Notes under the pieces: model-generated | Database searches by the model: none | The model's input: only the letters and a program-made list of their open reading frames with translations | Told to the model about the DNA's origin: nothing | Part shown: positions 34,538 through 45,956 of the stretch, in pieces | How positions within the stretch are numbered: the stretch's first letter is position 1 | Layout: each line of letters opens with the position of its first letter | Made by a program: the position numbers and the translations under genes | Assembly: GCF_034190915.1 (NCBI RefSeq) | Contig: NW_026947490.1 | Coordinates: 68,251,494-68,315,493 of the forward strand | Length of the DNA stretch: 64,000 nucleotides | Reading direction: 5' to 3' | Origin: Cavia porcellus | Lineage: Eukaryota; Chordata; Mammalia; Rodentia; Caviidae

Positions 34538-36175
34538 AAATCCTAATGATTTTAAATGCGAACAAAATCAGACTTTGAGGAAGCAGGGTTGGCAGCTTAT
34601 TTTACCTAAAACAATTTACACTATGACCCACTGTGGGAATCCATCCCAGGAAACGGGCAGGGTGTAGACATTGAACTTCAGGTTCAATCCAAGCCTAGGA
34701 CAGTGGTACAGACCTCACCAGTGCCGTGGCCCATGAGGATGGCACGAAGGTCAGGGCTCAAAGAACCTGCTCTGGTCTGCATCCGGGTGGCGAGAGTCAA
34801 GCATGGGACAGAGCTGAATATGCGTCCTCCTAAGCAGGCATAGGCAGCGGCTTCGATAACCTTCTCAATGATGAAAACGCATTTTGGTGTCCTCCTGAGA
34901 GGTTCTCGCAGGTAGGGCATTTTACTAAATCAGGAATCAGGAAGGGAACCTTAGTCTGGCACAGCAAAACCTAAATTCCTCATCACTCGGCTCCACAGCG
35001 CCCTCTTCTCGGTACGCGTTCACAGCAGTGGACACTGGGAAGTCCAGCTGCTGCCCAGCTCCTTCTCCTTGAGTCAGGCACCTCGCTTCTCTCAACACCA
35101 GCTTCCTTCTTTAGTAAGCAAAGGACTCCTCCTCTACTCATTTAGAGGTAAGGGGGCTCCAGGCAAACAGTGCAACAAAGCTTTTGTAAATTCTGTGAGT
35201 TCACACAAGTAAGAGTATTACCTTTGACTGTTGGGGACCAGAATCTATAATAGATGGGATCTGAGACGGGGGTGTGTACTTTGTCTCACCGACCGAGAGC
35301 TCCATGGAAGCCCCAGTTGGTACCTGGACCTGGCAGGGAGACCACAGAATCTTGTCCTCCCAGGACAAAATGAAGACCTGCTGAGAGTGACAGAGCAATA
35401 GCATTAGCAAAAGTTTCACCTGGCTGGGGGAAAACAGCTTCTTTTTAACCCATGCCTTATTCATGCAAGAAGGCTTTTTTTTCTTTACAAAGCCCACAGC
35501 AATCGCTGTTGCTGTTCCTGGACTCACGCAGGGCCCCTTTTAAAATGTGTGCAGTGCTCCATCAGTGGCAAGGTTGGAGAATCTCTGACTTTGCCATCTG
35601 GAGACACAGACCGCCAGGCCTGCTTCTGTGTATTCCTAAATCTGTTTCTGTTTTCCTTCATCTTATACCATACAGGTAGTTTGGGATCTTGGCCAGGTCT
35701 CTGGCATTTGACTCTGGGGGAGACAGTGGTCACGTGACATTGTTTGGCTTTCTGTATACACTTGCTAGTGGCATTCGCTGGTCATCATGTGGTTACCTGT
35801 GCGACGAAGCTTGAGGGCAGATTTTGAGGCTAGGGCTATAGACTGTGGTCCCTCCCCTTGTCCAGTGGGCAGGCTGAGGTGGTGGCCCTCTGACAGTCAA
35901 CATGGCTGGCTCTGAGGATTGTGACCTTCACTTGGAAAATCTGTAACACTGACTTCCGAGGGTCTACTCGCCTGTTTTCATTTTCCATGAATCCCAATGT
36001 CCTTGGTGTGTATGGTGCTCAGTTTGGGCTCAGCATTTGTGACCAGCTGTGAATGACTCCAAGCAAGAAGCTGTCTTCTCTCCCTTCCCCTTGTTATCTA
36101 CACCCAGCATGGTGTGAGGCTCTTCCTCCTAGGCTGAGTGCTGGTTTCCTAGCTTCAGTAACTTTGTAGCCATTT

Positions 36176-36194
36176 ACTGCCCCCTGGTGGGCAG
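36176..36194 (-). promoter_or_regulatory. CTCF-like motif, strong
   Basis: Minus strand reads CTGCCCACCAGGGGGCAGTA. The core CCACCAGGGGGCAG agrees with the CTCF consensus at nearly every informative position. Occupancy cannot be seen from sequence. Confidence 0.6.
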
Positions 36195-36241
36195 TATTCT
36201 CACTACCTAGTTTTGGGTCTTTTCAACATACTTTCATGTTG

Positions 36242-36262
36242 ATTTTTTTTTTTTTTTTTTTT
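36242..36262 (+). repeat. Poly-T run
   Basis: About 20 T followed by AATAAATG; no SINE body recognised. Confidence 0.9.
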
Positions 36263-37057
36263 AATAAATGTGAGGTGCCTGGACAGTATTATGACTCCTT
36301 CTTTGTAATGAGAAAATGGGGGCTTAAAAGGAAGGAATTTCAAGTACCTGGAACTTCAATTAGTGCCTTTTCTCTGCATTTAGCAAAGACCAAAAATACC
36401 ATCCTCTAGGTGCTCTGGGTGCAGCCTGGCAGAGGTCAGTCTGGTTTCAGCAACCACCTCGGCGAGGTCTTCCCACCGCACTGAGGATCCCCACAACCAA
36501 GTCTCCATTTCCTTCAGGGTTCACACCTGGTGGGATTATCCTGTGCAACGTGCATGTTGAAGCACATTCCAGAAGGAAGAGTGGCATCTCACACACCATT
36601 TCAACTCTTAAATTTGCTGGCCCTCTGCAATCCTCCAAAGTAGAGTTTAGTTAGCACTTCCCCCTGAGACCTCCTTGAAATCTTGTGCAGACACCCAGTG
36701 ACCACCTCATCCACAGACGTGCTTGGCTTTGAAGTTCTTGGGGATGTGCAGGCCTGCATCGCATCCTCCTATGCCAAGAGTCCTGGCCTCAGGGCACAGG
36801 GGGGCCACTGAGCTCTGCCACAGGGGTCAGGCTGCCCCACAGCTGCTGACTCTGCCATCACTGGGCAAGCAGACTGCCCCGCACCTTGCCTTCACTGGAG
36901 AACATCATAAAGATCCAGTTAGATAGTCCACAGAAAGCACTCAGCTCTGAGCCTGCAAGCCATTCAGGTTTTGCAGGGCTCACTGTTCCTCGGTGACTGC
37001 TAGGGAGCAGACCCAGGAAGCACAATGCAGGCTGCAGTTACGGGTCATCACGTGCAC

Positions 37058-37463
37058 TGTGCTTTGCTTCCTAAAGGTTCATGTGCTGGAAGCCTGGTCC
37101 ACAGGGTGGTGGTTCCAAGGTGGTGACTTCTGGAGGAGGGGGAGCCTCCCGGAAAGGAAGTGGTCATCAAGATTGTGCCCCACGAAGCGAATAATGCAGT
37201 TACTGTGGATGGGCTATATCTCACAGGAGAGGAGTGATTCTCACAAGAGTCAGTTGTTACACAGTGAAGCCCATCTCTCTGTACATATACTTAACACCCT
37301 GCCACACGCACACACCATGGTGATGCCCTCTGGTATGATGTACTCACCAGAGTGGAGCAGATGCTCTTGGTATCCAGAACATTGAGTTAAATCAACCTCT
37401 TTACCATGTAAGATTCCCAGTCTCAAGTATTCTGTTACAGCAGTGGAAAACAGACCAAGACAA
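37058..37463 (+). mobile_element. Solo MaLR-type LTR
   Basis: 'ctaaaggttcatgtgctgga' head, 'tggtccacagggtggtggtt', a purine-rich centre, 'gatgccctctggtatgatgt' and a tail 'tctgttacagcagtggaaaa cagaccaagaca'. Block order is that of a rodent-era MaLR LTR. No internal sequence follows. Confidence 0.7.
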
Positions 37464-37654
37464 TGTACATGTTGGGCAGTCAGATGAATAGGTGTTTAAA
37501 TAAGTTTCAGTAGTTCTCAACCTAAGTAGTGTTCTGAAAGGCCTCTTCTCAAAGAGGAGCTGTGTGCTAGAGATGTGTGCAGGAATATGGGTTTTCCAAT
37601 GAGAGGAAGCACTACAAACTGTGAGGGAAAGACTGTGATTGTCTGACTCATTAA

Positions 37655-38402
37655 AAATCATCTCTGGAGCAGACACTTCTCTAAAGAAGATGCAAAAATA
37701 GTCAATAGGCATGTGAAGAGATGCTCAGTATCACTGATCATTAGAAAATGCAGATCTAAACCACAGTGAGATATCTTCTCATATCCATCAGGCTGTTTAC
37801 CTTTGAAAAATATACAAACAGGAAATCACAATTGTTGGTGGGATGCAGAGAAACCAGCAGCCTGTGCACCGTGGGTGGGAATGCGAAACGGTACTACAGC
37901 CATTACGAAAAACAGAACGACCATTCTTCAAACATGTAAAGTAGAGCCAAACAATTCCACTGCTGGGGACGTACTTAATAGAACTGAAAACAGTGTTTAG
38001 GGGAGACAGTTGTCCCTGTGTGCACAGTGACATTAATCACAACAGCCAACGGCAGAATTGGGACAAATGTCCAGCAAAGGATGAATGGATAAAGTGTGTT
38101 AGACACAACAAAAGAGTATTATCCAGCTGTAAAAAGGAAACTGCCATATGCTACCACGATGGATAAGCCTTAAGACACGACACAAAGCAAGTAAGCAGAC
38201 GCGAAAGGACAACTGTTGCATGGTGCTCCGCTTACGTGAGCTACGAGTAGTCAAATTCATGGAAACAGAAAGAAGAGGGGGACTTCTGGGCTGATGAGAG
38301 AAGGGAACGGGCAGTTACTGCTTCATGCGTGCAGAGTTTCAGCTCTGCAGGATGGGAAGAATTCTGGAGATGGTGGTTGTACACTTAAAAATGGTCACGG
38401 CA
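37655..38402 (+). mobile_element. L1 LINE 3' end (ORF2 tail and 3' UTR)
   Basis: Clear L1 order: 'agacacttctctaaagaaga', 'caataggcatgtgaagagat', 'tcactgatcattagaaaatg', 'aaaccacagtgagatatctt', 'ttggtgggatgcagagaaac', 'aatgtccagcaaaggatgaa tggataaag', 'gaattctggagatggtggtt'. Diverged, not coding. Confidence 0.9.
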
Positions 38403-38474
38403 GGCTGGGAATGTAGCACAGCACTTGTCTAGCGTGAGTGAGGCTCTGGATTCAATCCCCTGCACCTCAGAAAA
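38403..38474 (+). mobile_element. ID-type SINE, old
   Basis: 'ggctgggaatgtagcacagc acttgtctagc' with B-box-like 'ggattcaatcccctgcacc', then an A-rich end. It inserted right at the 3' end of the L1. Confidence 0.75.
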
Positions 38475-38808
38475 AGATGAGGACAAATGTATGTGTATTT
38501 CACACATTAAAAGGAAAGGGAACAGAACTGCCTCCCTGAAGTTCTGATAGCAGCCTTTTGAGACCTAAGTTGACAAGTGCATCTGTCACCCTTGTTTGGA
38601 ACACCTCTGCAGAGCCAGGATCAGTGATGGGATCAGAGGAATCACGCCATTTGGTTGAGGACTTCATTTCATGAAGTTCTCCTTTACTGACAGGAATTGC
38701 TTTATAAGTCGCTTCTCCTGATCAACAGAACCAGCTTAGTGGCACAGCCCACTTCCAACGGGACCTTCGGATTTGGATGGGCCCCACAGCAGGAAGGGGT
38801 GTGCCTAC

Positions 38809-38893
38809 CTTATATATGCAGGACTTGGCATTTAGGAAGAAGAGCTCGATGGTGGCGTTGTCCTTCAGGTAGGAGATGCTCTCGATGTAGAAC
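38809..38893 (-). CDS. FRMD4A: FRMD4A coding exon, start of FERM F2 lobe (85 nt)
   Basis: One base completes the split Arg codon, then it encodes FYIESISYLKDNATIELFFL and NAKSCIYK (segment residues 63-91). FYIE...L.....ELFFL is the helix that opens the acyl-CoA-binding-protein-like F2 lobe and recurs across FERM families. The acceptor is ctttcag (just above 38893). The donor is GTAGGC (38803-38808), somewhat weak with G at +4 and C at +6. The exon ends in phase 0. The downstream intron is the largest in the window (17,252 nt) and carries the retroviral fossil and the stacked ID elements. The spacing and phase pattern fit an uninterrupted FRMD4A transcript. Confidence 0.93.
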
Positions 38894-39754
38894 CTGAAAG
38901 GGAAGGGACACGGGTGAGCCAGATGGAGCGGAAGTCGCCTGCTTCCCTGGGCTGCGTGACTGGAGGTGAGGACCGGATTCCTGATGCTAAATGAAGGACA
39001 GAAAAAGGTGCCAAGTATTTTTCTGACTTCATTGGGGGGAAACAGTATCATTCATGCACACGTGTAGCAGGTGAGGTTCACGCCTGAGAGGCCTCCTGCA
39101 GTGCAGAAGTCTGCCGTCCACCGCGGAACAGATTCTACGCACCCATCGCTCTGTTTTTCCTTACCTCCCTGCCCCCTTTTCAGAGATTGTTTTCATCACA
39201 TGACTTGTGTCCTAAGTCATTGCGGGGTGGAATTTTTAGATGACAATTTCTTGCATTTAATTGAAGGCAGGAGGAATTCCCAATATTACTCTCAGAAATG
39301 GTCACCACATGGTGAGGTGAGACTCAATTTCAGTGATACACACAGAGCACCATGAGAAGTGTTCTTAACACTCCAATATTAATGCATATTAAGCCAAGTA
39401 AGAATCAAGTTCCTATCCAGAGGGAGCTTATGGAGTTTTTTCTCAAAATGAAACATGCTGACATTATTTAAGTTTACATTAAATGTGCCTTTGCACACTG
39501 ACTTGGGGGTTTATTAAATCCTTCAATCAGATAATGTGCTTGGACCGTCTGAGGATTAGCCTGCTCTGGGTGCACGCAGGAGCTGGGTTATGAATGATGA
39601 AAACACACACAGGGGAGGAAGAGGGTTCCTAGTAGATGGGAAAACCCACAGACTACACTGGGGGACATTGCCCGCTGGCTTCTAGGTACCAGGTGGACTT
39701 AGAAGGGACAGAAGGCAGGGAAGATGAAATGACAGGCACCAGGTACTGTGTCAG

Positions 39755-39858
39755 CACAGTGTTACAGTGGCGGGATCATGATCAGGAAGACCAGGGATCC
39801 AGGCCGGCTCTGTGCTCAGCACAGGTCACACAACCTCGCTTCTCTCTTGCATCATGTA
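39755..39858 (+). mobile_element. MIR-type SINE fragment
   Basis: 'ggatccaggccggctctgtg' then 'caggtcacacaacctcgctt ctctcttg' follows the MIR core order (ttcgaatcccggctctgcc ... gtgtgaccttgggcaag). Confidence 0.45.
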
Positions 39859-40480
39859 ACAGACAATGGCCAGTGAGTCTCCCCTTCAGAAGTCTCTTGG
39901 TTTTCCAAACATTGGTAATTAATTCAGATGAAAACAAAATAACTGCAGGAGCAGCACGGAACCAAGGCAGCTCTGTACAGGGCCAACAAAGGCCCTGCAG
40001 GCCAGGCCTCGTCCACAGCTCACCACTGTACCCCCTTGTCAACAGACTAAATGAATAATGACTTCTGTCACTTTTCCAATGTAAGCAGAGGCTGCTGTGA
40101 TGAATGTAATATAGATTCATTCAAAAATGTGTGAATGAATCAGGTATAAGCTTAGCTATAAGCATAATTTCTCAGTCCACAGGCAGCAGTGGTACAATCA
40201 CCATCGTGTCAGGCCCTACAGAGTTTTGAAGAATGACAAGACAGTTCTTGCACTTGCCAGGCCCTGGAATGAGCCACCTGGACTGGCTGATCTAAGCCAC
40301 TTGTCCGTTTCTGTCCCCAAAGCACCTATCTTTTGCTCTGGACTGGTCTCCACAAAGAATGGCTTGTTCAGTTCTCAAATAATGGAGGACTAAACACAGC
40401 GGCACAATGCACACCTCAGAGCCAAATATGTTAAATTTAATGTTTAACCCAAAATCTAAATCCTTTACCAAGGGCATGAA

Positions 40481-40528
40481 GGAAGGAAGGAAGGAAGGAA
40501 GGAAGGAAGGAAGGAAGAAAGGAAGGAA
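40481..40528 (+). repeat. (GGAA)n microsatellite
   Basis: Eight or more uninterrupted GGAA units, one GAAA interruption, then two more units. Confidence 0.97.
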
Positions 40529-41039
40529 AACAGGACGGCAGGGGAGGAGACCACTGGTACAAACTCGCATGGCATTACTGCTTTGATGTGGAGTTATTTC
40601 AGACCCCATGGGTTTGGACCCCCAATGTTGTTCTAGTCCTAAAGTCACAGCCGAGCTCAGGAGGCTCCTGTGATTATTCTGGTACTGAGAAATAAGACAT
40701 GTTAGCAGCTTTAACGTCTTTTGTGTTAAGTGGAAAGGCAGGAGAGATGGGGTTATAGGTGGCTGTGGGAGACATAAGAAGTTAAGTCACATCTGAGAAA
40801 TCATTTGCAACTTACAGATTTGCCCATTCCAGACAAGACTCTTGCTTTGGTGTCTTCGCTTGAGCCACTTTACTTTCCCACCCTGAGAAACCCCTCAGCC
40901 TGACCTGCCTCCCTCAGCTGGAGGACAGCCCACAGAGGCCACTTCTACAGCCCCACAGGACACCACAATCCCACACACCCAGGCAGCTACGCATCATGAC
41001 ACCACCTACAGCCTTGTTATTTCTCATTACTGGGATGCC

Positions 41040-41125
41040 ACCTCCCAGGTGACCGGGACCACGTCTTGTTCAATTTTGTATTTCAAGTCCCAAAACAATG
41101 CCTGGCACAGACTTGAGCACGGTGA
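41040..41125 (+). mobile_element. L2 LINE 3'-end fragment
   Basis: 'gaccacgtcttgttcaattt' ... 'aacaatgcctggcacagact' ... 'gaaggaatgaa' is the L2 3' pattern. Confidence 0.65.
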
Positions 41126-41212
41126 AGGAATGAAAGCTTGCTTTTTAGTTTCTCTCCTCTCCATTCTTCCTTGCTCAGAATTCCTGCTGGATGGCAAGAA
41201 TGGAGACCAAGG

Positions 41213-41326
41213 GGGCTGGGGATTTAGCTCAGCGGCATAAGTACCTGCTTTGCAAGCAGGTAGTCGTGAGTTCGATCCCTGGTACCGATAAAAAAGAAAA
41301 ACACACACACACACACAAAAAAAGAG
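41213..41326 (+). mobile_element. Young ID-type tRNA-Ala SINE
   Basis: Near-consensus copy (GGGGCTGGGGATTTAGCTCA, TGC anticodon loop, AGTTCGATCCC, GGTACCGATAAAA) with a tail that has become (CA)n. Perfect 12-bp TSD tggagaccaagg at 41201-41212 and 41327-41338. Confidence 0.95.
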
Positions 41327-41699
41327 TGGAGACCAAGGCAATAAAGAGGGGAAAAAATAATAAATGACTTCCAAGCTGGCACTGAATTCCAGGTGACCGG
41401 GACTTTCTTCCACGAGCTGGTCTTTACCCTCTGTCGCCGGGAAAGCACTGAGGCAGCTACCAACCACCTCGACAACACAGCTGCTGCTGAATTCCAGTGA
41501 TCTCCCCACCTGCGATTCTGAGCCTTGGTCTGTAGCGTGGGTCTGGAACAGCTTCATTCGCAAAGCAGCGCTGTGTGTTTCTACCCCAGTGGTTATAGTT
41601 TTGAGAATTAAACAGTGAAGATATTCTGTCTGCCCCCCATCCCCAGTTTTCTCTGGAATAGTATTTTAACATAATACTTTGCTTTTCTGCCAACTCTCT

Positions 41700-41880
41700 A
41701 ATAGTGGAAAGTGTAAATGTGGTAGGATAATAGGAACCAGGAAGATAGGTCTTTTGCAAACAGGTAGGGGCCAAAAAGAATAATTAGGATGTATAATGTG
41801 CACAGGCCGACTCCCTACGATGAATGCAGCCATTGTATACTGCAAACATGGACCAGTGAAAGCAAAAATAAAAAACACAA
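41700..41880 (+). mobile_element. L1 3'-tail fragment
   Basis: 'atgtgcacaggccgactccc tacgatgaatgcagccattg' resembles the terminal part of the L1 at 22.70 kb (gtgccgactcccaaagtgaa), followed by an A-rich tail near 41865. Confidence 0.45.
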
Positions 41881-42336
41881 TGAGGTGGCACAGTATGTGT
41901 CTTTCACATCACCACTCGTTTCCTCCCAGGTGTTGGCTCCCTGGCCACGAGAAGCGAGGAAGTCGGAGGAAATAACAAGCATATTGTGAGACACAGGAAA
42001 ACTCCTGCCTCTTGACAGACGCTGGAAAGCAGGTTCCTGTTAACCTTTATCATCCAGACAACAGCCGCAAACCCGGCGGTGTGGGGCTTCCATTCCCTTC
42101 CTGTAACCACGGATGCACGGTTACTGTCCTGAGCCTTCCACCGTGCACCAGAGGGCTGCTCAGGCACAAACGTCAGGAGGAAAGCGCAGAGATGTCTCCA
42201 TTTGCACATCAATGACCCCGGGCGACCAGACTGTCTGGGGAGGACGAGTGCTGATGGTTGCACTGGTCCACTGTCTGCTTTTCTAAGAATTCAGTTTCTT
42301 TGATTTTCATGGAGGGTTCGCACACGGTTCTCCTCC

Positions 42337-42355
42337 TTGGCAGTAGGTGGCGCTG
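42337..42355 (+). promoter_or_regulatory. CTCF-like motif
   Basis: Plus strand reads TTGGCAGTAGGTGGCGCTGT. The core CAGTAGGTGGCGCT fits the CCASYAGRKGGCRS consensus except at its first positions. Opposite orientation to the site at 36.18 kb. Confidence 0.55.
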
Positions 42356-45099
42356 TGGCCTTTCCTTCCCTCCCTGGGTGGGCACTTTTTGGGCTTACCA
42401 TGTAGGCTCACAAAGAACACTAGGTCTTAGATTCGGGAGTCCCTATGGACCTCCCGAGCCCGATGTGTGTTAATCATGTCTTTAGGATGCTGTGCTGGCC
42501 CTGGACGGACTGCTCCTCCTGGGGAGCAATGTTTAGATAGTGCACCCCCAAGTGAGGGCTGCAGCTGCCCCATGCCAGGTCCCAGGAGAACCCACACGTC
42601 CCTCCTACCACTTCCCTGTCCCCTACCCTGACCATCCCAAGGGCACGGGCCAGGCAGAGCCACAGAAATCATTCAAACTGGCAGTGCTGAGCCTGCTTCC
42701 CTGGCCTCTTGGGCTCTTCCCCACAATAAGGGCTCTGCTCATGCTGCCCAACCCACTCCTGACCTGACCGCTGCCCCTCCAGGAGTGGCCTGTGCAGCAT
42801 GGTGGCAGGCCTGGGGATGTGAGAACAAACTCGTTGCAGTGCAGTGGCCGCTGGCCCTGCTGGCCGTATACCAAGTACAGTGAAACCCATTCTAAGGTAG
42901 GTTCCTCCACGCATTCAGCAGCCCTGGATGTTTGGCTGTTATTTCAGATGCTCCTAGTCCCTTACCCCAGCTGTGTCACACTCAGGCTGGCACCAACTGA
43001 ACTCTGCAAGCCACATGGCATCCACCAGGCTCCCCTCCGCCCCTTCTCCTCGCCTTCTTCGTGCAGCCACCCTGGCCCTGGGGAACCGCTGAACATTCAC
43101 AGCTAGTGTTAATTAAATGGACCAGCGATTTCATTTTGTAACGAACACAAATGCTGCATTTGGAACACTGGCTTTTGGTATCAAAAAGAAAAGCAATAAT
43201 AATGACAATGATAAACTGCTCTGCCTTGGCTGCATACCTCTGACGTGTAGAATTTCAATAACGCTGCAGCCTTCCCTGGGACTCTCAGCTGGATTATAGC
43301 AAGGTCTGCTTAGCGGGCACTCATTTTAGAGATGTACCATCACTGCTCTCTTGCAAGGAACTGGAAGTAGCAGTTCTGTCCCAGTCAGCAAGGGACGCAT
43401 TGACAGTCAAGTCCGTGTTGAGGCTGTGAAATGCTCTCTCCTGGATAAAGGTTTCCTGGCATTTCCTTTCTGCCTTCTTTTCCCTACTGTCCACTTCGGT
43501 TTATTGTTTGTGCAACCCAAAGTTTGAGGAGACAAATCTAATCTCTGTTCATATTCCCACAAATGGTGTAAATGCCCACGGTTGTAGGGACACACGATGG
43601 CAGTTCTGGCCTGTGGAACCATTCTGAACACACAAATGTACCCACAAAAAGCCCCAGGGACTTGCCCGAGTGTGTTGCTGTATTTTGCTTCTCCTTGACC
43701 TATTTCTGAAGCTCTCCTGATGGACAAGAAGACAGTCACTGTTCCCAACTTTCAAGAACTTGCCCTTGAAGCAGTAAACAATGCTTTGCGGTTGAAGATG
43801 TTGTTGGCCCTCTGTTGACTGGTGTGGTGGGTACTGGGAAGAGAGTAGGCAGGGCAGGTCGGAAAAGTCAGACAATACAAGACACATTTAGGGTGTTTTT
43901 TTATCCTGAAGGCTGATGGGTACCAGAGAAAATGATGACCAAGGGCCAGATGAAAATTCTAGAAAGATGTTCTGTGGTTACCTAGAGGGGAGACTGGCAG
44001 ATGCCAAGGCCAGAAGCAGTGCAAGGGGGCTGCACACCCATGAAAGGCTAAAAAGGGCCAAATGACATCCAGGAGCCAGGCCTGGGGAGCAGAGGGGGGC
44101 TGTTACCAGCTCTCTGAGGTGAGGAACAGAGAAGTAGTGAGGATAGACTGGGGTGCAGTGGGATGCAGAGGTGAAGTCTGGGCCGGACCGTGTGTTTCCG
44201 GCTCCAGAGCTGCATGGGCGGAGCTCTAGCCTCACAGGCAGTTGCTGACCAGAGAGGACTGGTCGGAAAGAGGATGATGCCCTGGACTCAGGCTGCAGGT
44301 CCCGCGTGGGCACAGCCGTGGAGAGGGCTGGAAATGGACAGAAGTCAGGACGGGGCAAGGACCTGGTGTCTGCAGTGAAGGCAGAGTATTGGCAGGCACA
44401 GACAGGGTGAAACCCTGCACTCAGGTGGGGAAGGCATCAAGATGAGCTGAGAGCCCTAAAGGTGTGTGGTTCCTCAGAGGTCAGAGTCCCGGGGCCATGT
44501 CAGGGCAGGGCAAAGGGGTGAGGGGCTTTGGGGCTAGAGTCCCCCGGTGACCACGGTTGTGATGGGACCAGGGCCAGATGCCAGCAACAGAGGAGAAAGT
44601 GAGAGATGTGGAGGGCACACAGCAGTGTAGATCCATCCTTCTGGCTTCTGCTGTGAGTAAAGAGAAAGGCAGCAGCTGGGGTGGGTGAGCGGAAAGCAGG
44701 GTGAGCTGCGGCCATGAGGGGAGGGCTCTGTGGAGAAGCAGCAGCCTGAGACTGGGAGCAAGAGCGGAGGGAGAAAGCACTTGGAAGCGGTGGAAGGTGC
44801 GGGAGCCGCAAAATGTGAGCTCCACAGTGCTGATGGTAGGACGAGGGCCACGTTTCCCCGGATGCGACTGTGCACACATGTGTGTAGTGCACGCACAAGA
44901 AGGCCATGGAGAGCAACACCACACTCTTAAAGAAAAGGGTTTGGGTCTGCTATGGATTCTGCAGGGGGAGGTGAAGCCATCACGGGGGACACAGAAACCC
45001 TGAAGTGGGCACACCTCATAGAACATAGAACTGATGGTGTAAGGGAGATTGGTCACCCCCATCACCTACCCTTGTGCAGGGCTGGGGAGGGAGTAAGGT

Positions 45100-45101
<2 letters not shown>

Positions 45102-45143
<42 letters not shown>
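45102..45143 (+). repeat. (GT)n microsatellite
   Basis: About 21 GT units. Confidence 0.97.
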
Positions 45144-45145
<2 letters not shown>

Positions 45146-45814
45146 CTGGGCTGAAAGAAGTCCTAGGCAGAGACAACTGGAAGGTATGCCAGGGCTTTGA
45201 ATCACATTGGCAAAGAGGTACAGAGGGCAGGAGGACAGGTGCCAGGAGCTGGGAATGTTCGCTTGTGGTCCCTGCTCTTGACCACAGCCTTGGACATCTG
45301 CGGGTTGATCAGGAGCTGGTGGATGGTGGAGACCACTGAACCGATGCTGTGGTAGATATAGATTTTGCTCTAACAGCCCAGCAGCTTGGGGTGATGATGA
45401 GTTTTCGTTATCAGTGAAGAAAGAGCAGTTTGGGGCACAGACCCTCCTGTGTGTGCACAGTCAGGAAATGGTGAACGGGACCAGGAGTTTCTAAGAACTG
45501 GGTCATGCTGGTGCAGTCACTATCACCTGGGCCAGTGTGCACTTGGCCCTAGTGCAGCCTTTTGGGTGAACACCGGCTGGACAGGTGCAGGTGGGGTGCA
45601 GCAGCAGGGGTGCCAGTCAGGGGCGGCTTTTTACTTGCTGAGACACATGTCAAATGGTGCACGGACAAGGCTGGAGGTAGCTTTAGTGGATCAGATTTAT
45701 CTTGGCTCCAGCCATGCTGAGGGAGAATGTACTCGGCCTCTACCGGGTCTCCATTTCTTTTCATTTACTGAGATGATCATACCTGCTTAAGGCATGCTGT
45801 GAGTACCACTGCTC

Positions 45815-45815
<1 letters not shown>

Positions 45816-45858
<43 letters not shown>

Positions 45859-45886
45859 TGCGCGCGCACACGCATGCACACGCATG
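45816..45886 (+). repeat. (GT)n followed by alternating CG/CA tract
   Basis: About 20 TG units (to 45857), then CTGCGCGCGCACACGCATGC and further CA/CG steps. Nearly continuous purine-pyrimidine alternation of about 70 bp. Confidence 0.95.
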
Positions 45887-45893
45887 TTGAAGA

Positions 45894-45956
45894 ATGAACC
45901 CAAGGCTTCCCACATGCTAAGTAAGCCGTCTGCCGCTGCGCTACATCCCCAGCCCT
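45894..45956 (-). mobile_element. ID-type SINE fragment, old
   Basis: 'atgaacccaaggcttcccac atgctaagtaagccgtctgc cgctgcgctacatccccagc': complement of a diverged ID unit, adjacent to the GT tract, which may derive from its tail. Confidence 0.75.

Larger units (their letters stand above)
21557..38808 (-). other. FRMD4A: FRMD4A intron, 17,252 nt
   Basis: Largest intron here. Recognised contents: L1 3' ends (22235-22790, 22930-23260, 37655-38402), B1-ID dimer (25935-26123), two GT microsatellites (26379-26424, 30219-30260), a possible Tigger relic (29120-29680), an endogenous retrovirus (about 30940-32520), a possible degenerate LINE (32990-33540), three ID-type SINEs (34236-34538), a CTCF-like site (36176-36194), a MaLR LTR (37058-37463) and an ID (38403-38474). 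Stretches 23.3-25.9 kb and 26.5-29.1 kb show nothing recognisable. Confidence 0.85.

Noticed and set aside
41027..41563. 178-codon minus-strand ORF
   Set aside because: Its middle is the translated complement of the ID SINE at 41213-41326, including its (CA)n tail; the rest has no recognisable domain.
44481..45065. 194-codon minus-strand ORF and overlapping frames in GC-rich intron
   Set aside because: Several frames on both strands are open at once, as expected from GC-rich, stop-poor sequence. Composition is Pro/Ser/His-rich and resembles no protein I know.
45106..45339. Cys-Val repeat peptides (CVCVCV...) in several frames
   Set aside because: These are translations of GT microsatellites, not proteins.
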